Source of the DNA: an uncultured Clostridia bacterium
GTDB lineage: Bacteria > Bacillota > Clostridia > UBA1381
DNA: 5,339 nt
Direction: 5' to 3'
Assembly: GCA_910579415.1 (NCBI GenBank)
Contig: CAJTUY010000071.1
Span: 297 to 5,635, forward strand
Position numbers and translations under genes: made by a program
Notes under the pieces: generated by a model
Seen by the model: the letters and a program-made list of their open reading frames with translations, nothing else
The model's database searches: none
Told to the model about the DNA's origin: nothing
Shown here: in pieces, positions 1 to 4,425 of the stretch
Layout: each line of letters begins with the position of its first letter
Numbering within the stretch: the stretch's first letter is position 1

Positions 1-4
1 AATA

Positions 5-13
5 TGCTATAAT
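5..13 (+). promoter_or_regulatory. Extended -10 promoter element of the AraC-type regulator gene
   Basis: The bases read TGCTATAAT, an exact extended -10 (TGn followed by a perfect TATAAT). Transcription would start near position 20 and give a leader of about 40 bases before the TTG start at 59. The -35 region lies left of the window. An extended -10 often works with a poor -35, so this gene may have its own promoter instead of depending on an upstream gene. The match is seen directly; activity is inferred. Confidence 0.72.
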
Positions 14-41
14 TAAACCATAAATAATAACAATCTTTTTT

Positions 42-47
42 GAAGGG
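42..47 (+). promoter_or_regulatory. Ribosome binding site that supports a TTG start at 59
   Basis: GAAGGG lies 11 bases before the TTG at 59. The only nearby ATG (48-50) abuts this site and is in another frame, so it cannot start the long gene. This supports the rarer TTG start, which also places the first membrane helix a few residues after a short basic N-terminus, as expected for a membrane-anchored regulator. Confidence 0.6.
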
Positions 48-58
48 ATGTATCAAAT

Positions 59-2308
59 TTGGCTCTGAGAATAAAATCAACCGTTAAAAATACATATTCA
101 AAAATTCTTATATATGTAGCAGCTCCTGCATTTATTGCGTGTATTTTTATATTAATGCTCTTTATTGTATACACCAATAATCACAAAAATTTATTAAAAG
201 AATCTTATGAATCAAAAATGGAAGCGTTTTATAATTTGCAGGATCGTCAGCTTCAGGATATTGCTATTTCTTTGCGAACATTATCTGACGACAGCCGCTT
301 TATTGACACCGTAAACGGCACTCTCACATCATCACAGGATATTACTCACGCTCAAAAAATTCTCAAACAAATCCAATCAAATTACCCGTTTGTTGACGAG
401 GTAAGCATTGTAGATCGCATCGGTAAACAAGTATATACACCAAGCGATACATATCCTATGTCAAGATACTTTTCAGATGTATACGGCTATGATGACTATA
501 ATTATAACTATTGGATGCAGTACAAAGCCCCGTTATCCGAGAAATCTATTATTTCCCCCACATATACCGTGGCTAATGACTCTCAAAAAATCATTGTCCC
601 AATAGTTTTTACAAGAATTGGTCAGGTTCACTTGAGCAATATAATTATTGTTAATGTTAATTTGTCAATGATTATATCAGATTTTAACTCAAATAAACTC
701 TCTGACGGCAGTCTGCTACGAATTGTAAACAAAGAGAATAACCGTATTTTTGATGAAAATGGTATTGCTGAGAGCTTAGATAAAAAATTGCTGGATAAAA
801 TCAACTTGGATACAATATCTGTTTTTGATTACAATATTGCCCGCAAAAAATATTATATGATATCCTACACCCCCATTCGTTCAGTATTAGGCTATTCATA
901 TATCGCCGCAGTCCCGTACAGTGATATATACAGCAGCAGCTTCAAGCTTCTTGCTGTAACTCTGTTGTTTTGCGTACCATTGTTTATTCTTCTGCTGTTA
1001 ATCATAAAATTCAGTTCAACAAAAATATATTCTCCTTTTAAAAGTATAGCGACAACACTTGATATTGATACTGACGGCAATATAGTAAATAATATACGAA
1101 ACAGTATTACAGCAATGCTTGATTCAAATCAAAAAATGTCGAGCCAAATTAACAACACGCTTCCGATTATGGAAGAGCAATATCTTATAAGGGTATTAAA
1201 TTCCAGTGAACATTACTATTCTTCGGAATATATAAGCAGCGCTATACATTTTGATTATGATTACTTTTGCTCTGTTATAATAAAATTTAACCAAACAGAG
1301 TCTTTTTATCAAAAATATAATCATTTGCAAGCTCAAATGCTTGAATGCAGTCTGGCTGAAATTATTCACACATCGTTTGCCGCTCAATTTAAAACATATA
1401 TAATTCCGAGTGATTCAAGCACATTGTATATTCTGCTTAATCTTAAAGGGGAACAGTATATTGACAATATTCATAAAATTCTTAATGATTTTAAAGCAAT
1501 ATTATCTGCTGATGAAGAAGATGTTAAAATAACTACTTCTGTCGGTTCAATTTATTCCGGACTGGCTGGTCTGAAAAAATCCCATACAGAAGCGCTGAAT
1601 AATATATCCGGTACCACGTGGCTTAACAGAATAAGTCTGAAAAAAGCAGATGACCCCGAAGAAGCTCAGACAGTTAAGTTTACCTCGAATGACGAAGCTG
1701 TAATATATAATCATCTCCTTGTCGGAAACACCGATGACGCTCTTACCGCTATTGATACCATTATTCTGGATAATACTAATAAAAATCTGTCAAAAGATGG
1801 ACTGATTCATATATACATACAGATTCTAAATATAATATTTAAGGTTATGCGTATCAAAAACATAGAATATGATACCGAACATGTTGGAGATTTGAATTTG
1901 CTGAATGACATAATTTCACATTCACCATTGGAAATTCATAAAATTATTGTCAGTTTATTTGACATACTTAAAAAATCGAATAATAACAAAAAAATAGATA
2001 TTGACAATATACTGAAATATATTCAGCAACACTATAAAGAGGACATATATCTCGACTATATTGCGGAGCATTTTGATACCTCGTCGTCATATTTGTCAAG
2101 GCTGATAAAAAAAGAAACCTCTCAGACATTTATTGAATATATTAACTCACTTAGAATTGAAGAAGCGAAAAAACTGCTTAAAAACACTGAAAAATCCATA
2201 ACCGAAATATATGAAAGCATCGGTTTTACTAACAGAAGTACCTTCATTCGCGTGTTCAAAACCATTGTTGGCTCCACTCCAAGCGACTATCGTAAAATGG
2301 TAAAATAA
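59..2308 (+). CDS. Membrane-anchored AraC-family transcriptional regulator with extracellular sensor domain
   Basis: The gene encodes a 749-residue one-component regulator. A basic N-terminus (RIKSTVKNTYSK) is followed by membrane helix 1 (about 15-38), an extracellular region of some 255 residues (about 40-295) of the size and position expected for a Cache-like sensor, and membrane helix 2 (about 296-318). A cytoplasmic linker follows, then a region at about 375-530 with the VGSIYSGLAGLKKSHTEAL pattern (495-513), which is typical of the middle domain of YesN-like regulators. The C-terminus (about 647-747) is a complete AraC DNA-binding domain with two helix-turn-helix units: LDYIAEHFDTSSSYLSRLIK (665-684) and ITEIYESIGFTNRSTFIRVF (714-733). 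In Bacillota such proteins usually sense an extracellular, often carbohydrate-related, signal and activate a neighbouring transporter or glycosidase operon. No such operon is in the window, so ligand and targets are unknown. Length and domain order look normal and no defect is seen. The sequence is more AT-rich than the mobilization genes to the right. Confidence 0.93.
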   Translation: MALRIKSTVKNTYSKILIYVAAPAFIACIFILMLFIVYTNNHKNLLKESYESKMEAFYNLQDRQLQDIAISLRTLSDDSRFIDTVNGTLTSSQDITHAQKILKQIQSNYPFVDEVSIVDRIGKQVYTPSDTYPMSRYFSDVYGYDDYNYNYWMQYKAPLSEKSIISPTYTVANDSQKIIVPIVFTRIGQVHLSNIIIVNVNLSMIISDFNSNKLSDGSLLRIVNKENNRIFDENGIAESLDKKLLDKINLDTISVFDYNIARKKYYMISYTPIRSVLGYSYIAAVPYSDIYSSSFKLLAVTLLFCVPLFILLLLIIKFSSTKIYSPFKSIATTLDIDTDGNIVNNIRNSITAMLDSNQKMSSQINNTLPIMEEQYLIRVLNSSEHYYSSEYISSAIHFDYDYFCSVIIKFNQTESFYQKYNHLQAQMLECSLAEIIHTSFAAQFKTYIIPSDSSTLYILLNLKGEQYIDNIHKILNDFKAILSADEEDVKITTSVGSIYSGLAGLKKSHTEALNNISGTTWLNRISLKKADDPEEAQTVKFTSNDEAVIYNHLLVGNTDDALTAIDTIILDNTNKNLSKDGLIHIYIQILNIIFKVMRIKNIEYDTEHVGDLNLLNDIISHSPLEIHKIIVSLFDILKKSNNNKKIDIDNILKYIQQHYKEDIYLDYIAEHFDTSSSYLSRLIKKETSQTFIEYINSLRIEEAKKLLKNTEKSITEIYESIGFTNRSTFIRVFKTIVGSTPSDYRKMVK

Positions 2309-2417
2309 TTTAATAAATAAAATACAAAAAGTTAATTACACACTAGAAAATATAGAAGAATAAAATTATAACAACTAACTAGTGAGAATCAAAACTCGGT
2401 TCAAGCGGTTTTCTTTG
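2309..2417. other. Convergent intergenic spacer, no gene seen
   Basis: This AT-rich gap separates the 3' ends of the AraC-type gene and the small - strand gene. A short inverted pair (CACTAG at 2341-2346 and CTAGTG at 2379-2384) and a direct repeat (CGGTT at 2397-2401 and 2406-2410) are present. Neither forms a convincing intrinsic terminator with a following T-run on either strand. It is a possible junction between ordinary chromosome and the mobilization module, but I cannot point to an att site. Confidence 0.5.
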
Positions 2418-2645
2418 TTATTCTGTTTCCTTCGATGGTATCAGATGCTTCCCTATGACTTCCATAATTTCATCAAGTCTGCCTGCTCCTACACCCTTAA
2501 TCTGACCTATATCCTGCCTTATCGCTTCCATATCCACGCTTACGTTCTCTGCGCTTTTAGCTCCCATATCATAAAATTCATGTATGACAGCTTCCATCTG
2601 CTCACGATTCATTCCCTTTATTCTGCGGTACAGCGTCCTGTCCAA
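2418..2645 (-). CDS. Small helix-hairpin-helix protein of the mobilization module (start uncertain, apparent 5' frameshift)
   Basis: The 75-residue reading from TTG at 2645 is acidic and helical. It begins with an RTLYRRIKGMNREQMEA stretch (3-19) and contains IKGVGAGRLDEIMEVIGKHL (49-68), which resembles a helix-hairpin-helix DNA-binding motif like that of the RNA polymerase alpha C-terminal domain. I have the impression of similar short proteins in Clostridia mobile elements but cannot name a family. The start is the odd part. The natural signals are an ATG at 2670 with GAGGTGG before it and a good promoter at 2712-2740, but that ATG reads another frame and stops after 22 codons (2602). Removing one A from the A5 run after the ATG (2663-2667) would give MKIAKQEFLDRTLYRRIKGM and join the frames. 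TTG 2645 has only a closely placed AGGAG. The gene may therefore be a frameshifted pseudogene, a slippage-controlled gene, a sequencing error, or a real TTG-started gene. The role is unknown; DNA binding is inferred. Confidence 0.62.
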   Translation of the reverse strand: MDRTLYRRIKGMNREQMEAVIHEFYDMGAKSAENVSVDMEAIRQDIGQIKGVGAGRLDEIMEVIGKHLIPSKETE

Positions 2646-2670
2646 AAACTCCTGCTTTGCTATTTTTCAT

Positions 2671-2678
2671 ACCACCTC
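2671..2678 (-). promoter_or_regulatory. Ribosome binding site in front of the out-of-frame ATG at 2670
   Basis: On the - strand GAGGTGGT directly precedes ATG 2670-2668. GAGGTG matches the core and 3' side of the Shine-Dalgarno consensus (GGAGGTGA), although the gap to the ATG is short. It argues that this ATG, not TTG 2645, was the ancestral start of the small gene. Confidence 0.5.
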
Positions 2679-2711
2679 GTCTTTTTTATAGTTTTTTGGC
2701 TGTATACGGGC

Positions 2712-2740
2712 ATTGTAGCATATTTATGGGCTTTTGTAAA
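2712..2740 (-). promoter_or_regulatory. Sigma-A type promoter of the small helix-hairpin-helix gene
   Basis: On the - strand TTTACA (2740-2735) and TACAAT (2717-2712) are separated by exactly 17 bases, and a TG sits one base before the -10 (TGCTACAAT), making it an extended -10 as well. The start of transcription would be near 2705, leaving a leader of about 35 bases before ATG 2670. The promoter separates this gene from the relaxase transcript. Confidence 0.75.
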
Positions 2741-2808
2741 TATATTTACACTTTTATATATATAATTTCTGTTTCCAATATCCCTTATTAAAGTTTATTC
2801 TTCTTGTC

Positions 2809-2823
2809 GGTCCACTGTGAACC
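2809..2823. repeat. 15-bp imperfect palindrome, operator-like
   Basis: GGTCCACTGTGAACC is a 7-bp inverted repeat around a central base with one mismatch. It lies about 70 bases upstream of the -35 of the small gene's promoter and inside the 30-codon open frame. It could bind a dimeric regulator, but nothing else supports this and it may be chance. Confidence 0.25.
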
Positions 2824-2868
2824 CAGCCTTAGTTCAGCATATAGGCATAGCTGTCCCGTTTTTGGACA
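2818..2868 (-). other. Three short abutting hairpin-forming repeats
   Basis: Three small inverted repeats lie edge to edge: TGTCC/GGACA (2852-2868, 7-base loop), GC-TAT/ATA-GC with a bulge (2837-2851, 4-base loop), and TGAAC/GTTCA (2818-2836, 9-base loop). Each stem is only about 5 bp. As a set in a leader or intergenic transcript they could fold, but their stability is low and they overlap the weak open frame at 2788-2880. Confidence 0.22.
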
Positions 2869-2893
2869 TATTAAGTTTTTTCATCATAATATT

Positions 2894-3742
2894 TCAGCTT
2901 AAATAATAGAGATGCCCACAATCTTTCTCTGAATGTTCCCTTGACTTCACTACATCGGCAAATTCGGTAAGATTCCTTTTGCTTTCGTCAGATATTTTCT
3001 CCCTTGCCTGAGTTTTGGCGTCATACAGCTCGTACATATCGCTCTTGAATATTTCATTTGCCAGAACTGATTTGACCTTCTCTATATCCTTTTCCTGAAT
3101 AAAACCGCGCTTGCTGTTCTTGGAATACACCACCATATGCAAATGCGGATGGTGTCCCTCGTTATGAAATGCGGCATACCATGTAAAATCCTCATATGGT
3201 ATTCCGTATATGTCCGCTAATTCCATCTGCTTAGACTGAATAAGCGCCTGCCACATTTCTGCATTATCATAGCCGAGTCTTGCAGCATCCTCGCGTCTTA
3301 ATGAAATAATCGGAGTCCATATCACTCCGTCATGATTGGAAATCTCCGCTTTGACTTTTGCAATATCCGTCTTCTCCTCCGCGCCAAACAATCCGTGCGC
3401 GCCATGCTTTTCCACGTTAGGTCTTGTGGCAATATAGTTTATATATGTTTCCCTGTCGGCGAACAACTGCGGGTTATATTCAGCGACAATACTGATAAAC
3501 GCAGACGCATTCTGCCTTGTAGGGTTTTCAATATAGTCCTCATATTCGTAGCTGTCTTTTGCGTCAGGACAGATTTTCAAGAGTTCATTTATATATTCCT
3601 TCTGCCTTTCGGTAGCCTTTAATACAACTACCTGACTGCTTAAAGATTTATCAACGCCATTGCGGTTTGCTATATATTCCACGAACCTTTCCGCTGATTT
3701 AGTCGCTTTAATATGCGGAATTTTAACAATTATTTTCGGCAT
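2894..3742 (-). CDS. MobP3-type relaxase, N-terminal nicking domain, C-terminally truncated
   Basis: The 282-residue product resembles MobP3 relaxases, which nick oriT on one strand, stay linked to the 5' end through a tyrosine and start mobilization. A conserved N-terminal block FVEYIANRNGV (20-30) carries the likely catalytic Tyr23. A second YINYIATRPNVEKHGAHGLF block is at 100-119, IISLRREDAARLGY at 145-158, and the metal-binding motif HNEGHHPHLHMVVYS at 193-207 (His197/198, His200, His202). From memory the family usually runs on for well over 100 residues after the ESRRxLxE-like region; here that region (about 253-262) is followed by 20 divergent residues and a stop, so the C-terminus seems deleted or replaced. 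The ATG at 3742 is chosen over GTG 3745 because it forms TGATG coupling with the upstream gene and lies 8 bases from the ribosome site. Nicking may be retained; full mobilization is doubtful. Confidence 0.87.
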   Translation of the reverse strand: MPKIIVKIPHIKATKSAERFVEYIANRNGVDKSLSSQVVVLKATERQKEYINELLKICPDAKDSYEYEDYIENPTRQNASAFISIVAEYNPQLFADRETYINYIATRPNVEKHGAHGLFGAEEKTDIAKVKAEISNHDGVIWTPIISLRREDAARLGYDNAEMWQALIQSKQMELADIYGIPYEDFTWYAAFHNEGHHPHLHMVVYSKNSKRGFIQEKDIEKVKSVLANEIFKSDMYELYDAKTQAREKISDESKRNLTEFADVVKSREHSEKDCGHLYYLS

Positions 3743-4137
3743 CACTCATCCTCCTCCCTGCTCTTATACGGGAAGCGTATCGCTCCGTTTATTGTTTTTA
3801 CCTCCTCCACACAGTCCAGATGCAGATCGTTAACGTCCTCCGGATTGATATTAAGTCCGCGAACCACAAGCCAGAACACCTTCGCCGTTTCTACTGCCTG
3901 CTTGAACATCTGCCGAGCCATACGCTTCTCAAAGCTATTCATTGTATTCTGGAACGTATTCATCAAGGTCTTGCCGATAAAGCTCTCGTTGACCTGATTA
4001 TGCAGATAGCCGTTGTAGAAGTCAATCGCCGCTTCTATGAACTCACTTCTGTTCCTAAGCTTCGCTATTTTTATATTCGCATCGGATTTTTTTAGTATAT
4101 CTTCGTCTATCCATAAGCTAATGTGTTTCTTTGCCAT
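3742..4137 (-). CDS. Ribbon-helix-helix mobilization accessory protein (relaxosome component)
   Basis: The 131-residue protein starts with a CopG/MobC-like ribbon-helix-helix fold: beta strand HISLWI (5-10), helix 1 around 11-27, turn LRNR, and helix 2 SEFIEAAIDFYNGYL (31-45). Such proteins bind repeats in oriT as dimers, bend the DNA and recruit the relaxase, and often repress their own operon. The remaining 85 residues are mostly helical, with a basic stretch FEKRMARQMFKQAVETAK (73-90), and match no domain I can name; they may contact the relaxase. A strong AAAGGAGGA site (4149-4141) lies 3 bases before the ATG. The stop codon shares one base with the relaxase ATG, so the two genes are translationally coupled. 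The oriT-like region lies directly upstream. No convincing sigma-A promoter is seen there. Function by fold and context is well supported; its exact target is not. Confidence 0.85.
   Translation of the reverse strand: MAKKHISLWIDEDILKKSDANIKIAKLRNRSEFIEAAIDFYNGYLHNQVNESFIGKTLMNTFQNTMNSFEKRMARQMFKQAVETAKVFWLVVRGLNINPEDVNDLHLDCVEEVKTINGAIRFPYKSREEDE
3751..3758 (-). promoter_or_regulatory. Ribosome binding site that sets the relaxase start
   Basis: On the - strand GGGAGGAG lies inside the last codons of the ribbon-helix-helix gene, 8 bases before ATG 3742 and 5 bases before the alternative GTG 3745. The better spacing and the TGATG overlap favour ATG 3742 for the relaxase. Confidence 0.7.
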
Positions 4138-4153
4138 AAATCCTCCTTTCTTG

Positions 4154-4281
4154 CTTAAACACCGTCAAAAACACCACCCAAATCGCCGTTTTACCGCATT
4201 TTTGCCACGTCTGACACCAAATCAGCACCACACCCCCTCAAACAGCACCATCCCGAACGGCTCTGCCGGTCGGTGTTTAAG
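4154..4281. repeat. 11-bp inverted repeat pair flanking the CACCA-rich segment
   Basis: CTTAAACACCG at 4154-4164 and its exact reverse complement at 4271-4281 lie 106 bases apart. The right copy directly abuts the strong hairpin; the left copy is just upstream of the ribosome site of the accessory gene. Such a wide pair is more likely two protein-binding sites in opposite orientation than a stem. It could also mark recombination ends, but no matching element ends are seen. Confidence 0.6.
4214..4250. repeat. Short CACCA direct repeats, possible accessory-protein binding sites
   Basis: TGACACCA (4212-4219), CAGCACCA (4223-4230) and CAGCACCA (4243-4250) are spaced 11 and 20 bases start to start, roughly one and two DNA turns. 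Another ACACCA lies near 4171. Spacing by helical turns is what arrays of ribbon-helix-helix dimers prefer. Binding by the neighbouring protein is inferred only. Confidence 0.4.
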
Positions 4282-4282
4282 G

Positions 4283-4310
4283 CAGTGATGTCGGCTCGCC
4301 GACACCACTG
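4283..4310. repeat. Strong hairpin-forming inverted repeat of the oriT-like region
   Basis: CAGTGATGTCGGC (4283-4295) and GCCGACACCACTG (4298-4310) form a 13-bp inverted repeat with one mismatch, which is a G-T wobble on the - strand. With a realistic 4-base loop it keeps 12 paired positions. On the + strand it is followed by CTTTTTCC and so resembles an intrinsic terminator, but no + strand gene needs one there. Next to mobilization genes it is better read as the oriT hairpin that relaxases recognise. Confidence 0.6.
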
Positions 4311-4351
4311 CTTTTTCCTGCTTCAGAATATTCCTGCCGTTTCGGGCATAG

Positions 4352-4379
4352 AAAAAGGACGATGTTTTCCACATCGCCC
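4352..4379 (-). terminator. Intrinsic terminator after the AAA-like gene
   Basis: On the - strand GGGCGATGT pairs with ACATCGTCC (9 bp including one G-T wobble) around a GGAAA loop, followed by TTTTTC. It lies about 50 bases after the TGA at 4426. It would end transcription of the right-hand gene before the mobilization region, so the mob genes need their own promoter. Confidence 0.82.
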
Positions 4380-4425
4380 GTCTGTAATATTGCATTATAT
4401 CATTAAAATTACCATAATTCTAATT

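Larger units (their letters stand above)
2788..2880 (-). pseudogene. Thirty-codon open frame without its own start, possible remnant of a small Cys-containing protein
   Basis: This frame between relaxase and the small gene reads KNLICPKTGQLCLYAELRLG and continues with a lysine-rich tail to two consecutive TAA stops. It has a CPxxGxxC pair reminiscent of a metal-binding half-site and looks more protein-like than random intergenic DNA. It has no start codon in frame: it begins right after a TGA that overlaps ATG 2884-2882. Dropping one A from the A6 run (2876-2881) after that ATG would give MKNLICPKTGQLC, the same layout as in the small gene downstream. No clear ribosome site precedes it. It may be a gene remnant, the end of a deleted coding region, or chance. 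Confidence 0.3.
2418..4346 (-). mobile_element. Mobilization module, probably a decayed integrative mobilizable element or plasmid remnant
   Basis: Three - strand genes and an upstream structured region form a compact mobilization cassette: oriT-like DNA (4154-4346), a ribbon-helix-helix accessory gene, a MobP3-like relaxase gene, and a small helix-hairpin-helix gene with its own promoter. The order of DNA target, accessory protein and relaxase is the usual layout of mobilizable elements. No integrase, recombinase, replication protein or coupling protein is visible, the relaxase appears to lack its C-terminal part, and the last gene has an apparent frameshift, which together suggest decay. 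The limits given are those of the recognisable parts, not proven ends of the element. Confidence 0.6.
4154..4346. other. Putative origin of transfer (oriT) region with nested inverted repeats
   Basis: This non-coding stretch upstream of the accessory and relaxase genes is unusually rich in repeats. It has an 11-bp perfect inverted pair, CTTAAACACCG (4154-4164) and CGGTGTTTAAG (4271-4281). It also has a strong hairpin (4283-4310), a 4-bp hairpin CGGC/GCCG (4258-4268), and a near-perfect pair CCCGAACGG (4252-4260) and CCGTTTCGGG (4337-4346) that encloses the strong hairpin. ACACCA/GCACCA boxes recur at about 4171, 4214, 4225 and 4245. Position next to mob genes and repeat content fit an oriT bound by a ribbon-helix-helix protein. 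CATCCCG at 4249-4255 is loosely like the YATCCTG nic core of RP4-type MOBP systems, but this is too weak to place a nic site. Confidence 0.55.

Noticed and set aside
892..1387. Short - strand frames inside the AraC-type gene
   Set aside because: About 60 codons each, fully antisense to an intact gene, with no start signals.
2341..2384. Inverted pair CACTAG / CTAGTG as element ends or terminator
   Set aside because: Only 6 bp, AT-rich surroundings, no T-run and no duplicated flank. Chance is enough to explain it.
2398..2405. GGTTCAAG, resembling the T-loop of a tRNA as an integration site
   Set aside because: The flanking bases do not form the 5-bp T-stem and no acceptor stem is present, so it is not a tRNA end; no second copy marks an att site.
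2382..2765. 127-codon open frame on the + strand
   Set aside because: It is antisense to the small helix-hairpin-helix gene and its promoter, is rich in aromatic residues as antisense frames often are, and has no ribosome site.
4138..4260. Sigma-A promoter for the accessory-relaxase operon
   Set aside because: Candidate TTGACG and TTGGTG boxes on the - strand have no acceptable -10 at the right distance. A promoter is needed but I cannot place it.
3332..4288. Several 80-100 codon + strand frames opposite the relaxase and accessory genes
   Set aside because: All are antisense to two well-supported genes with known motifs and good ribosome sites.
4283..4316. Hairpin plus T-run as a + strand intrinsic terminator
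   Set aside because: The shape fits, but no + strand gene leads into it, and it sits among other repeats next to mobilization genes, so oriT is the better explanation.
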